A stretch of DNA of 64,000 bases from Chitinophagaceae bacterium (GCA_023229465.1 JALNZE010000002.1:124001-188000); one strand, 5' to 3'. Counted from the first letter of the stretch, positions 17,141 to 26,372 are shown. Numbers and translations are program-made. Notes: generated by a model not told the origin, from the letters alone.

Positions 17141-18193
17141 TTATAAAGCATACCAATCCCGCATGGCATCTACCAGCAGGGTATTCTCTTTTTCTGTTCC
17201 AATGGTAATCCGTAAACAATCCTCACAAAGTGCCACATTACTCCTGTCGCGCAGCACAATACCTTTCGTTAGCAGGAATTCGTATATTTTTCTGGCATCT
17301 TTCACTTTTACCAGTAAAAAATTCGCATCCGACGGATACACTTTTTCAACAGTGGGCATCAATAAAAAAACCTCAGCCAAAGCGTCACGCATATCTACCA
17401 GTAAACGGATCATATCATTTACCTGTTCCACTTCTTCCAGCGCCTGCAACACAAGTTCCTGTGTGGCCTGGTTAATATTATAGGGTGGCTTTACTTTGTC
17501 AAGCACCGCGATGATAGCCGGAGAAGCGAATGCCATACCCACACGCAACCCCGCCAACCCCCATGCCTTACTCAATGTTTGCAAAACAACGAGATTCGGA
17601 TAATCAGCCAGGTTCCGGATGAAGGAATTTTGTTTGGCGAAATTGATATAAGCTTCATCAATTACTACAATCCCATTAAAATTATTCAGCACCATTTCTA
17701 TATCCTCTCTGTACAAACAGTTACCGGTTGGATTATTGGGTGAACAAAGCCAGATAAGTTTAGTATGGTCATCTACCAGGGTTTCAAGATGCACCAGGTC
17801 CAGTTGAAAATCATCCAGCAAGGGCGCTTTCTTAATTGCAACATCATTAATATTGGCGCTTACCGCATACATGCCATAGGTAGGCGGGCAAATAATTACA
17901 TTGTCTTTACCCGGCTCGCAAAAGCACCGGAATAACAGGTCAATGCATTCATCACTGCCATTACCTAAAAAAATATGGTTCGCGCTGATCCCTTTAATTA
18001 CACCCAGTTTTTCTTTAAGCTTTCGCTGGTGCGGATCTGGATAGCGATGATACCATTTGGTAAGAGGTGATCCCAAACTATTTTCATTCGCGTCCAGAAA
18101 CACTTTCGCCTCACCACTATATTCATCACGGGCCGATGAATAAGGCGTTAATCTCTGAATATTTGCCCTGATCAGTTTTTCCAGTTGAAACAT
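17141..18193 (-). CDS. hisC: histidinol-phosphate aminotransferase
   Basis: Fold type I PLP aminotransferase converting imidazole-acetol phosphate to histidinol phosphate. The PLP lysine is Lys209 in LQTLSKAWGLAGLRVG. Other anchors are LGNGSDE near 77-82, CSPNNPTGN near 150-158 and the IDEAYINF block near 179. Length 350 is typical. It lies 59 bp downstream of hisD. Confidence 0.97.
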   Translation of the reverse strand: MFQLEKLIRANIQRLTPYSSARDEYSGEAKVFLDANENSLGSPLTKWYHRYPDPHQRKLKEKLGVIKGISANHIFLGNGSDECIDLLFRCFCEPGKDNVIICPPTYGMYAVSANINDVAIKKAPLLDDFQLDLVHLETLVDDHTKLIWLCSPNNPTGNCLYREDIEMVLNNFNGIVVIDEAYINFAKQNSFIRNLADYPNLVVLQTLSKAWGLAGLRVGMAFASPAIIAVLDKVKPPYNINQATQELVLQALEEVEQVNDMIRLLVDMRDALAEVFLLMPTVEKVYPSDANFLLVKVKDARKIYEFLLTKGIVLRDRSNVALCEDCLRITIGTEKENTLLVDAMRDWYAL

Positions 18194-18248
18194 ATACGAT
18201 TGTTAAAATAAGCATGAACCCCCAAAAAAGTCAAAAGTCAAAAACACA

Positions 18249-18283
18249 ACTCCTAACTCCTAACTCCCAACTCATTCCTAACC
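18249..18283. repeat. tandem heptamer repeat forming the 3' end of hisD
   Basis: On the minus strand, units of GGAGTTA and close variants run from the last hisD codons through its TAG stop and past it. They encode the HisD tail NELGVRS. A second short heptamer run (two copies of gtcaaaa on the plus strand) follows at about 18230-18243. Confidence 0.8.
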
Positions 18284-19542
18284 CTCACCGCATTCGCATG
18301 CCCATCCAGTCCTTCCGCCTCTGCCATCAACACTACCGTGTGCCCGATATTTTGCAAACCCTGCTTTGATAATTTTTGATAAGTCACTTTCCGTACAAAA
18401 CTATCCACACTCACGCCGCTATAGGCTTTCGCATAGCCATTTGTGGGTAAGGTATGATTAGTACCGCTGGCATAATCACCCGCGCTTTCCGGTGAATAAT
18501 TTCCCAGGAAAACAGAACCGGCATTGGTAATTTTTTCTCCGATAACATCTTCATTTTTACAGGCAATCATTAAATGTTCGGCGGCATACTCATTCACCAA
18601 TGCAATCCCGTCTTCCAAATTCTTTACTACAATGGCCATACTGTTTTCGAGTGCTTTCTCAGCTATCTTTTTTCGGGGCAATAAAGCAAGCTGCTTTTGC
18701 AATTCTTCCTGTACCTGTGTAACCAGTAACTCATTAGTGGTCACTAACAATACCTGGCTATCCACCCCGTGTTCTGCCTGGCTTAATAAATCCGCCGCCA
18801 CAAAAGAAGCATTCGCGGTTTCATCGGCCAATACACAAACTTCACTGGGGCCCGCCGGCATATCAATGGCAATACCCTCCTGCTGAACCAGTTGTTTGGC
18901 AGTAGTTACATATTGATTGCCCGGTCCGAATATTTTAGAAACCTGTGGCACAGTGGCAGTACCATAAGCCATCGCGGCAATGGCCTGTACACCGCCAATT
19001 TTACATATTTTAGTAATCCCTACCAGTTGCGCGGCATAGATAATGGCCGGGTGCAGCTTACCCTGTTTATTGGGAGGTGAACAAAGCACTATCTCTTTAC
19101 AACCCGCGATCCTTGCCGGAATACCCAGCATCAAAATAGTAGAAAACAAGGGAGCAGTACCCCCCGGTATGTACAAACCCACTTTTTCTATCCCGATACT
19201 TTTGCGCCAGCATTGTACACCTATCATCGTTTCAATCAATTCAATACCTGGCACCTGTTTTTCATGAAACAATGTCACATTCGCTGCCGCCTGCCGGATG
19301 GCTTTTTTCAATTCATCAGAAACCAACGCTACCGCTTCCGCTATCTCATCTTCTGTCACCTGCATGCCGGATAGGACTACTCCATCAAACTGTTGGGTGA
19401 ACTTTATTACGGCCGCATCTCCATTCAGCTTTACCTCATCCATTACAATTTTCACCTGCTCCAGCAAAGAGGTTTTGTCAATTGCGGGCCTTTGCAGCAA
19501 CTGCTTCCATGTACCGGGGGAGGGATATTTAATTATTTGCAT
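18253..19542 (-). CDS. hisD: histidinol dehydrogenase
   Basis: Zn- and NAD-dependent enzyme for the last two steps of histidine synthesis. Family blocks seen are YIPGGTAPLFST near 135, IFGPGNQYVT near 215, MPAGPSEV near 240, AEHGVDSQ near 270 and EHLMI near 335. Length 429 is normal. The final residues after HANAVRVR come from a heptamer DNA repeat and look like a recent replacement of the native C-terminus, probably harmless. It is 44 bp downstream of hisG. Confidence 0.97.
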   Translation of the reverse strand: MQIIKYPSPGTWKQLLQRPAIDKTSLLEQVKIVMDEVKLNGDAAVIKFTQQFDGVVLSGMQVTEDEIAEAVALVSDELKKAIRQAAANVTLFHEKQVPGIELIETMIGVQCWRKSIGIEKVGLYIPGGTAPLFSTILMLGIPARIAGCKEIVLCSPPNKQGKLHPAIIYAAQLVGITKICKIGGVQAIAAMAYGTATVPQVSKIFGPGNQYVTTAKQLVQQEGIAIDMPAGPSEVCVLADETANASFVAADLLSQAEHGVDSQVLLVTTNELLVTQVQEELQKQLALLPRKKIAEKALENSMAIVVKNLEDGIALVNEYAAEHLMIACKNEDVIGEKITNAGSVFLGNYSPESAGDYASGTNHTLPTNGYAKAYSGVSVDSFVRKVTYQKLSKQGLQNIGHTVVLMAEAEGLDGHANAVRVRNELGVRS

Positions 19543-19586
19543 GGTTGTGTTTTCATTTAACGGAACGCTTCTTCAATCAGCGGGAC

Positions 19587-20480
19587 TTAGATAATCATTT
19601 TCTCAATCGGAACCACTAATATTCCCTGTGCCCCTGCCGCTTTTAACTGTTCAATAATATCCCAGAAATCATTTTCATTCAACACACTGTGAACGCTGCT
19701 CCAGCCGGCTTCTGCCAGTGGTAATACCGTTGGGCTTTTCATCCCGGGTAATAAACCGATGATCTCGTTTAACTTATCATTGGGTGCATTCAGCAAAATA
19801 TATTTATTGTTCTTAGCTTTTTTAACGGATTGAATACGGAACAACAAACGATCCAGTAATAGTTGTTTAGCCGGAACAAGATTCGCGTGTTTAATGAGTA
19901 CCGCCTGTGATTGCAGGATCGTTTCCGTTTCTTTCAGCCCATTCATGAATAAGGTAGAACCACTGCTAACCAGGTCGCAGATAGCATCCGCGAGGCCAAT
20001 ACCAGGCGCTATCTCAACACTGCCACTAATCTCATGTATTTCCGCGGACACCCCTTTGGCTTTCAGAAAATCGCCCAGGATAACAGGATAACTGGTGGCA
20101 ATTTTTTTGCCGGAAAGAAATTGTTCATTATCGTATTCCTCGTTCCTGCGTACGGCAATACTCAAACGGCATTTACCAAATCCCAGTTTTTCAACGACTG
20201 CTACCTTCTTTTTCTTTTCGTACACCACATTTTCTCCAACAAATCCAATATCGGCTACCGCGTCCTCCACATATTGCGGGATATCATCATCGCGTAAAAA
20301 GTATACTTCAATCGGAAAATTATTCGCTTCCGCTTTCAGTTTATTAACCCCATTACTGATATCAATACCGCATTCCTTTAAGAGGCGTATTGAATCATCA
20401 TGTAACCTGCCACTTTTCTGAATAGCTAATTTTAATTTTCCACCATCCGCTAACGGACCCTGCTGATTATTCTTGTTCAT
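19587..20480 (-). CDS. hisG: ATP phosphoribosyltransferase, long form
   Basis: First step of histidine synthesis, joining ATP and PRPP. The 297-residue length and the C-terminal ~80 residues (VPAKQLLLDRLLFRIQ onwards) match the long HisG with an ACT-like domain for histidine feedback inhibition. The N-terminal domain starts KLKLAIQKSGRLHDDS, and the PRPP region is VSSGSTLFMNGLKE near 185. I used the ATG at 20480; the frame extends to a TTG at 20501, less likely. It is the first gene after the hisL attenuator. Confidence 0.96.
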   Translation of the reverse strand: MNKNNQQGPLADGGKLKLAIQKSGRLHDDSIRLLKECGIDISNGVNKLKAEANNFPIEVYFLRDDDIPQYVEDAVADIGFVGENVVYEKKKKVAVVEKLGFGKCRLSIAVRRNEEYDNEQFLSGKKIATSYPVILGDFLKAKGVSAEIHEISGSVEIAPGIGLADAICDLVSSGSTLFMNGLKETETILQSQAVLIKHANLVPAKQLLLDRLLFRIQSVKKAKNNKYILLNAPNDKLNEIIGLLPGMKSPTVLPLAEAGWSSVHSVLNENDFWDIIEQLKAAGAQGILVVPIEKMII

Positions 20481-20551
20481 AACTGAATTGCTCTTTAGCA
20501 ATATTTTTTTCCTGAAGTGTAATACCCCACTTCAGGGGAGGGGGATTTAAT

Positions 20552-20579
20552 AAAAAAAGACCTACCGTTCAGGTAAGCC
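20552..20579 (-). terminator. his attenuator terminator
   Basis: On the minus strand, GGCTTACC (20579-20572) pairs with GGTAGGTC (20566-20559), an 8-bp stem with two wobble pairs, loop TGAAC, then seven T. It lies between the hisL stop and hisG. The 5' arm segment GCTTACC can instead pair with GGTAGGC at 20624-20618, which spans the hisL stop codon, forming an antiterminator. Confidence 0.88.
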
Positions 20580-20619
20580 TTTTAATGTTTTATTGCAAGA
20601 GGCACAAAACACCAGCAGC

Positions 20620-20670
20620 CTACCCGATGGGTAAGAAATGATGGTGAGGTATGTGTACCAGTACTTTCAT
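20620..20670 (-). CDS. hisL: his operon leader peptide
   Basis: A 16-codon frame reads MKVLVHIPHHHFLPIG and stops at TAG. Four of 16 residues are His, three of them consecutive, which fits a histidine sensor. The stop codon lies inside GGTAGGC, which is complementary to the terminator 5' arm. Stalling at the His codons would free this segment for antitermination, and full translation would cover it. A promoter ends about 6 nt before the ATG, so the mRNA would be almost leaderless. Confidence 0.9.
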   Translation of the reverse strand: MKVLVHIPHHHFLPIG

Positions 20671-20679
20671 TGTGAGGCA

Positions 20680-20710
20680 CAAAAGTAAAGCTTCTACTTT
20701 TACAGGCAAA
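20680..20710 (-). promoter_or_regulatory. promoter of the his operon
   Basis: On the minus strand, TTTG (20710-20707), 19 bases, then TACTTTTG (20687-20680), an exact fit to TTTG-N19-TAnnTTTG. The expected start is near 20676, about 6 nt before the hisL ATG at 20670. Confidence 0.75.
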
Positions 20711-20790
20711 TTTTTTTCTGAAAGCCTGGAAAAGCCCTGAACAATTGCTCATTTTATGAGTATCTTGCCCCCTACTTACATGCCAACCAT

Positions 20791-21579
20791 ATGAAGAAAC
20801 AGTTATCTTTTACCTTATGCTGCATCGCGCTATCAGCCTGCCTTTCACCTGTAAATGCCCAATCAAAAAGGAAACTGGTCTGGAGTGATGAATTCAATTA
20901 TCAAGGCCTTCCGGACTCTACCAAATGGAGTTATGATGTAGGTGGTAACGGTTGGGGAAACCATGAATTGCAATACTATACATTAAAACAGCCGGGTAAT
21001 GCCAGGGTGGAAAAAGGCCATCTTATCATAGAAGTAAAAAAAGAAACCATTGAAAATAATGCTTACTCAAGCGCCAGGCTGGTAACCAAGGGAAAGGGCG
21101 ACTGGACATACGGGCATATCGATGTAAAGGCCCGCATACCCAAAGGTCTTGGCACATGGCCCGCTATCTGGATGCTGGGCTCAACTACGCCATTGAAATG
21201 GCCGGATGATGGAGAGATTGATATTATGGAACATGTGGGATATAACCATGGCGTTGTGCATGCTTCTACGCATACCCGTAAATATTTTCACAGCATTGGT
21301 ACGCAAAAAACAGCTACTATTTCCGTACCCGATTGCAGTGAGGCCTTTCATATATATTCCCTGGACTGGGATGCGGAAACGGTTTCCGTGCTCATTGACG
21401 GTAAAGTTTATTTTACTTTCAAAAATGAGCATTCAGGAAAAGAGGCCTGGCCATTTGATCAACCTTTTCACCTGCTATTAAATATCGCGGTAGGTGGCGA
21501 CTGGGGTGGCCAGAAAGGCGTTGATGCCGGCATCTTCCCGCAAAAAATGGAAATAGATTATGTGAGGGTATATCAATAA
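20791..21579 (+). CDS. glycoside hydrolase family 16 (laminarinase-like)
   Basis: Exported 262-residue beta-glucanase: signal peptide (1-24) then one GH16 jelly-roll domain. The catalytic motif ExDxxE is present as GEIDIMEHVG with Glu142, Asp144 and Glu147. Substrate-binding WSDEFNY and WPAIWMLG blocks also fit. It probably cleaves beta-1,3 or beta-1,3/1,4 glucans; lichenan or agar-type linkages cannot be excluded. It is transcribed divergently from hisG. Confidence 0.92.
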   Translation: MKKQLSFTLCCIALSACLSPVNAQSKRKLVWSDEFNYQGLPDSTKWSYDVGGNGWGNHELQYYTLKQPGNARVEKGHLIIEVKKETIENNAYSSARLVTKGKGDWTYGHIDVKARIPKGLGTWPAIWMLGSTTPLKWPDDGEIDIMEHVGYNHGVVHASTHTRKYFHSIGTQKTATISVPDCSEAFHIYSLDWDAETVSVLIDGKVYFTFKNEHSGKEAWPFDQPFHLLLNIAVGGDWGGQKGVDAGIFPQKMEIDYVRVYQ

Positions 21580-21652
21580 TCGCGGCTACACTAAATAAAA
21601 TTATATCCTAAAACAGGCCAGGCTTATCTTTCAGCTTAAAAATATATTTTCT

Positions 21653-22771
21653 ATGCGATTGCTTTTGATTATTTGTCTCTCTCTTTGCGCCCTATCCGTT
21701 TCTTCCCAGCAATATTACCTGTTCGCCGGTACCTATACTTCAGGTAAAAGTAAAGGCATCTATGTATTTCAATTTAATTCGAATAACGGGGAAGTAGAGT
21801 GGGTAAGCAATACAGACAGTAGCTCCAACCCATCTTTCCTGGCGCTATCACCCAATGGAAATTATTTATACGCGGTTAATGAAACCGGCAGAGAGCAGCC
21901 CGGGCATGTAAGCGCTTACGCTTTTGACAGGAAATCCGGTCAACTCAGTTTCCTGAATCAACAGTTGAGCGGTGGCGATGATCCTTGTTTTATTACCACA
22001 GAACCTACCGGTAAATGGGCCGTGGTAGCTAATTACAGTAGTGGTAGTCTCTCTGCCTTTCCCATCAATACCAATGGCAGTTTACAACCTTACGCGCAAC
22101 TCATTCAACACAAAGGGAGCAGTGTGAACACACAAAGACAGGAAAACGCGCATGTGCATTCCACCTTTTTCACACCAGGCTTTCAATATATACTGGCGCC
22201 CGACCTGGGTATGGATAAAGTAATGGCCTATCGCTTTGCGGCACAGAATAGTAAACCTTTACAACCCGCAACCGTTCCCTTTACAGCTTCTGTTCCCGGC
22301 AGCGGGCCAAGACATCTTGATTTTCATCCCAATAAAAAATTCGCTTACCTGTTGGAAGAATTAACGGGTACCGTAAAAGTTTGTACCTATGCCAATGGAC
22401 TATTAACCCCAATACAAACCATTGCTACACATCCTTCCGACTTTAAAGGACAACCGGGTAGCGCCGATATTCATGTTTCGCCCGACGGAAAATTTTTATA
22501 CGCGTCGAACAGGGGTGAAGAAAATAACCTCGCCATTTTTTCGATTGACGCGACTACAGGCAAATTAACCATCGTGGGCTATCAGCCAACCGGCGGTTTG
22601 CAACCCCGGAATTTTATCATCGATCCAACCGGGAAATACCTGTTAGTGGCTAATCAAAAAACCAATAATATAGTGGTTTTTAAAAGAGAGGGTACCACCG
22701 GTTTATTGCAAAGAACATTGCAACAGATTGAAGTGCCCAGCCCGGTTTGTTTACAACTTCTGGAAAAATAA
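21653..22771 (+). CDS. lactonase family (6-phosphogluconolactonase-like) beta-propeller protein
   Basis: A 372-residue seven-bladed propeller of the YbhE/3-carboxymuconate cyclase type with a signal peptide (about 1-19). Blade repeats look like PSFLALSPNGNYLYAVNE, and the family's late motif is SADIHVSPDGKFLYASNRG split over the fifth to sixth blades. Export argues against a role in the cytosolic pentose phosphate route, so a periplasmic sugar lactonase is more likely. It lies 73 bp downstream of the GH16 gene on the same strand. Confidence 0.88.
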   Translation: MRLLLIICLSLCALSVSSQQYYLFAGTYTSGKSKGIYVFQFNSNNGEVEWVSNTDSSSNPSFLALSPNGNYLYAVNETGREQPGHVSAYAFDRKSGQLSFLNQQLSGGDDPCFITTEPTGKWAVVANYSSGSLSAFPINTNGSLQPYAQLIQHKGSSVNTQRQENAHVHSTFFTPGFQYILAPDLGMDKVMAYRFAAQNSKPLQPATVPFTASVPGSGPRHLDFHPNKKFAYLLEELTGTVKVCTYANGLLTPIQTIATHPSDFKGQPGSADIHVSPDGKFLYASNRGEENNLAIFSIDATTGKLTIVGYQPTGGLQPRNFIIDPTGKYLLVANQKTNNIVVFKREGTTGLLQRTLQQIEVPSPVCLQLLEK

Positions 22772-22833
22772 GGTTACGCCCGGAATATTTATTTTATGCA
22801 AACCAGGAAGAGAAAAGCATCGCTGTTTCTTAC

Positions 22834-23301
22834 TTATTTTTGCTTCCTGTGCTTATGATGATGGCTCCTGGGCTGAAGTTGCGGATGAGCCGCCTTTTCT
22901 GAATCAACGGCTATCTTACGCTGGTTTTGCAAGGCGCCTAATCCTATTAATGCCATACCAAGAATCAGGAATACATATTGTATGATAAATGTTTCGCCGA
23001 GTAATAACCATTCGATAAAAACAAACATACAGACGATCACCCCCTGGATCATGATAAAAATAGAGTAATACCAGTTTTTACGAATAACCAGCAGGCTAAC
23101 CAACCCACTGAATAACGCTACTGTAAACAATAATATCCAGCCAACCGCATAGTAATTGGTAAAGACGGAACCATTCAGTAAATAGAAAGGAAGTCCCAAA
23201 GAATTGCCCGTAGGGTCGGTTATCATGTGATAACTTCCAAATGATGCCGTTACAAAAAATAACAGCAGAATTGCGATGGATAGCTGGCGGGCAGTTTTCA
23301 T
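22834..23301 (-). CDS. small four-helix membrane protein with His/Lys-rich tail
   Basis: A 155-residue protein with four predicted membrane helices (about 7-25, 50-70, 80-100, 105-125) and a charged cytoplasmic-type tail ending RSHHHKHRKQK. I recognise no family. The tail could bind metal or phospholipid, but that is only a composition remark. It converges with the lactonase gene. Confidence 0.65.
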   Translation of the reverse strand: MKTARQLSIAILLLFFVTASFGSYHMITDPTGNSLGLPFYLLNGSVFTNYYAVGWILLFTVALFSGLVSLLVIRKNWYYSIFIMIQGVIVCMFVFIEWLLLGETFIIQYVFLILGMALIGLGALQNQRKIAVDSEKAAHPQLQPRSHHHKHRKQK

Positions 23302-23411
23302 TTGTAGTAATTATACGACAAATTTATTGAAAGTTTAACTACAAACTATGACTTTAATCATTTTTTAATGTTTTGGCTGTCATTCTTAGTACCAAGCCTG
23401 CTTTTGGCGGT

Positions 23412-24923
23412 CTATTGAACATTAGTACTCCAGTTAAAAAAGGCATCCACATCTTTTTTCGACTGTTCAAGGGAGGGTTTGTTTATATAATACATATGGC
23501 CCGCCTCATAAAAATAAAACTGGATATTCTTTCTTTGCTCAGGCCGCAGCAACATGTGCTCTACATCGAATTGTGCCGTAAAATAGGGAGTGGCAAAATC
23601 ATAATAACCGCAACCCACGTATACTTTCAATGCAGGATTCTTAGCCATGGCATCCCGTAAGCTTTCCGCTACATTTAAAAACTGGTTTTGCACATTCCCA
23701 TAATTCCAGGGATATACATCTCCAAAAATATTATAGCCATTATCCTCCTTGAAATTCAGTTCTTTTTGAAAATAGTCATTGATAGTAGCTGTAAAAGGCC
23801 CGTCTATATTAGCAAAAGACGGGTCGAAACTAAAAGTTTCCCCGCCATCATCCAGGTCACGCCCGGTAAACCTCGCATCTAAACGGCCTATAATCAGTCC
23901 GTCTTTTCTTCTAAGCTCTTTCCAGAAACGGCCCTCTTCCACCCTTAGATTATTTTGTAAACAGAACTCTTTACTTAGCCCGGTATAATAACTCATTTTA
24001 GTGGCCACCGCGTCTTTATCAGCATCTGTTAGCCAACCCCCTTTTAACAGGGCAGACGCGTATTCGCCCAGTGCAAACGCTTCGGCTTCTTTCAACGTTC
24101 TCTTCAAATCAACCTGCAATGCGGGCGCCAGTTTTTTATGATACCAGGCAGCAGCCGTATAGGAAGGAATATACAGGGCCCTTGGCAGATCATTGCCCAC
24201 ATAATAATCATTGGTGCCAAAATTCAATACCGCGGATATCAAAAAAATACCATTCAGGAATATCCGGTAACGGTCCTGCAAAAACTTCGACAAACCCGCG
24301 GCCCTGGTGGTACCATAACTTTCACCTGCCAGGTACTTGGGCGAACCCCATCTTTCATAGCGCGACAGGAAATGGCGAATAAAGGAACCCATCGAAGAAA
24401 TATCTTCTACATAGCCATGAAACTGTTTGGCATTCTCACCGGATGCGGCCCTGCTGAAACCTGTTGATACCGGATCAATGAATACCAGGTCTGTTTTATT
24501 AAGCCAGCTATACTCATTATTAATGTACTGATACGGGGGTGCCGTAGCTAACCCATCATCCTGCAGTAATACACGCTTAGGCCCCAGTCCGCCCATATGC
24601 AACCAAACAGATGAAGAGCCGGGACCACCATTAAAAGTAAATGTAACCGGACGTTTACCCGATGGCTCCCCATCTTTTTTATAATAAGTGAAAAACACTT
24701 TAGCAATGAGTTTGCCCGTATCATTTTTAAGGTTAAGATACCCGGCATGAGCGGTATACGCGATCTGTTTACCCTCTATGGTAACACTGTTATGTGTTAC
24801 GGTAACTTCAACACCGGAAGGGATCAGCTCAGGTATCACAGCGGGGACAATTGTTTTTTGTGAGAGGGCCGCGAAAGAAAATAAGCAGCTAAGCATCAGT
24901 TGTGATAAAACTTTCATAAGCAT
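23412..24923 (-). CDS. S10-type serine carboxypeptidase-like secreted protein
   Basis: A 503-residue exported alpha/beta hydrolase. Catalytic Ser202 sits in AGESYGTTR, preceded by FNGGPGSSSVWLHMGGLGP. The Asp is probably in GYYDFATPYF near 444 and the His is His476 in EAGHMYYI. These are the S10 hallmarks. Start is at 24923 or the ATG at 24917; both give a signal peptide ending near AALSQ. It probably degrades peptides in the periplasm; specificity is unknown. Confidence 0.9.
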   Translation of the reverse strand: MLMKVLSQLMLSCLFSFAALSQKTIVPAVIPELIPSGVEVTVTHNSVTIEGKQIAYTAHAGYLNLKNDTGKLIAKVFFTYYKKDGEPSGKRPVTFTFNGGPGSSSVWLHMGGLGPKRVLLQDDGLATAPPYQYINNEYSWLNKTDLVFIDPVSTGFSRAASGENAKQFHGYVEDISSMGSFIRHFLSRYERWGSPKYLAGESYGTTRAAGLSKFLQDRYRIFLNGIFLISAVLNFGTNDYYVGNDLPRALYIPSYTAAAWYHKKLAPALQVDLKRTLKEAEAFALGEYASALLKGGWLTDADKDAVATKMSYYTGLSKEFCLQNNLRVEEGRFWKELRRKDGLIIGRLDARFTGRDLDDGGETFSFDPSFANIDGPFTATINDYFQKELNFKEDNGYNIFGDVYPWNYGNVQNQFLNVAESLRDAMAKNPALKVYVGCGYYDFATPYFTAQFDVEHMLLRPEQRKNIQFYFYEAGHMYYINKPSLEQSKKDVDAFFNWSTNVQ

Positions 24924-25013
24924 CAGTTATATAGTCAGGTTAAGTAATGTTGGTAAGAAAAACAGTACCAACCATGGTTTGGTTTTTAAGTTACCAAACT
25001 TAAGAAAAGAAAT

Positions 25014-26372
25014 TCAGTATGTTTTTAAAAAATCCCGGAACCAATAGCCAGAATTTTTAATGGTACGGAGTTGTGTCTTACAATCGAGGTGTATCAATCC
25101 AAACCTTGCTTTATAGCCTTCCGACCATTCAAAATTATCAGTGAGTGTCCAGGCAAAATAGCCGTTAACATTCACGCCTTCTTTTTTAGCTTTCAGCATG
25201 GCAGTAATGTATTGCTGAAAATAATCAATCCGTTTTTCATCGTTCACCACTCCATTTACCAATTCATCCTTAAAAAAAGCGCCGCTTTCCGTGATCAGTA
25301 TTTCTTTAACACCACCGTACAGCCAAACACGTTTTATCACGCGGTAAAAACTATCCGCGTTTATCTCCCATCCCATATCGGTATGGGGCGCTTTACGGGT
25401 GGTGGCTTTTACCTCAGAAGCATGCAGGTAAGGAATGAGGGGATTGTGTTTAACGGTAATCGAAAAATAATTCTGTAGCCCGATGAAATCAAAATTGAAT
25501 TTCATTCTTTCAATGTATTTCCAGGCTTTATTGTGCAGGTGTAATTTGTCCAGTAAAGGAAAATTTTCTACATGCGGATATCCACGCCCCAATACAGGTT
25601 CAATAAACAGCCGGTTGAGCATGGCATCTACCCTTTTAGCTGCCAGCATATCTTCCTCCCGCTGTGTGTAAGGCATCACTTCACTAAAGGAAAAAGTGGT
25701 ACCTATATTGGCCTTCAAAACCAGTGATCGTATTATTCTACCCCCTTCTGCCTGGCATAGGGCGGCATTGTGAACAGCAGGCAGAAAATTACTGAGGCCC
25801 GTTTTACCCGGGGCATGCATACCCAGCATATACCCTAATGAAGTAAAGCCCATGGGTTCATTAAGGATGATCCAGTTCTTAACCTTATCGCCAAATTCTT
25901 CCGCGCATACCGTTACAAAACGGGTAAACCATTTAAGCATCTGGTGGCTTGTCCATCCCCCGTTTTTCTGTAGTTCGAGCGGCAGGTCCCAATGGTAAAG
26001 GGTTACATAAGGTATTAGTCCCAACTCCAGGCATTCATCAATTAGTTTGTGGTAAAAGGCAATCCCTTCTTTATTAATGCGGCCCATACCTTCCGGCAAA
26101 ATACGGCTCCAGGATATAGAAAACCGGAACACGGTAAAGCCCAATGCTTTTACCAGCATCAGGTCGTCTTTATAACGGTAATAAAAATCGCAGGCCTCAA
26201 AGGGCTTTGCACCCCCCTTTATCTTACCTGGGCGGCGGGAGAAACTATCCCAGATAGACAACCCGCGGCCATCCGCGTTGTAAGCGCCTTCATTCTGCGC
26301 GGCGGCAATGGCCACACCCCATAAAAAATCGGGGCCAAAAGAAGCGGAACTTATTTTTTGATGATAGGCCAA
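25014..26372 (-). CDS. glycoside hydrolase family 1 beta-glucosidase
   Basis: A 452-residue cytoplasmic-type GH1 barrel. The acid/base is Glu172 in ILNEPMGF and the nucleophile is Glu362 in LITESGA. FLWGVA and FSISWSRILPEG also fit. The only start that keeps the FLWG motif is a TTG at 26372; no in-frame ATG precedes it before a stop. A beta-glucosidase fits next to the GH16 beta-glucanase, so this stretch may degrade beta-glucan oligosaccharides. Confidence 0.93.
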   Translation of the reverse strand: MAYHQKISSASFGPDFLWGVAIAAAQNEGAYNADGRGLSIWDSFSRRPGKIKGGAKPFEACDFYYRYKDDLMLVKALGFTVFRFSISWSRILPEGMGRINKEGIAFYHKLIDECLELGLIPYVTLYHWDLPLELQKNGGWTSHQMLKWFTRFVTVCAEEFGDKVKNWIILNEPMGFTSLGYMLGMHAPGKTGLSNFLPAVHNAALCQAEGGRIIRSLVLKANIGTTFSFSEVMPYTQREEDMLAAKRVDAMLNRLFIEPVLGRGYPHVENFPLLDKLHLHNKAWKYIERMKFNFDFIGLQNYFSITVKHNPLIPYLHASEVKATTRKAPHTDMGWEINADSFYRVIKRVWLYGGVKEILITESGAFFKDELVNGVVNDEKRIDYFQQYITAMLKAKKEGVNVNGYFAWTLTDNFEWSEGYKARFGLIHLDCKTQLRTIKNSGYWFRDFLKTY

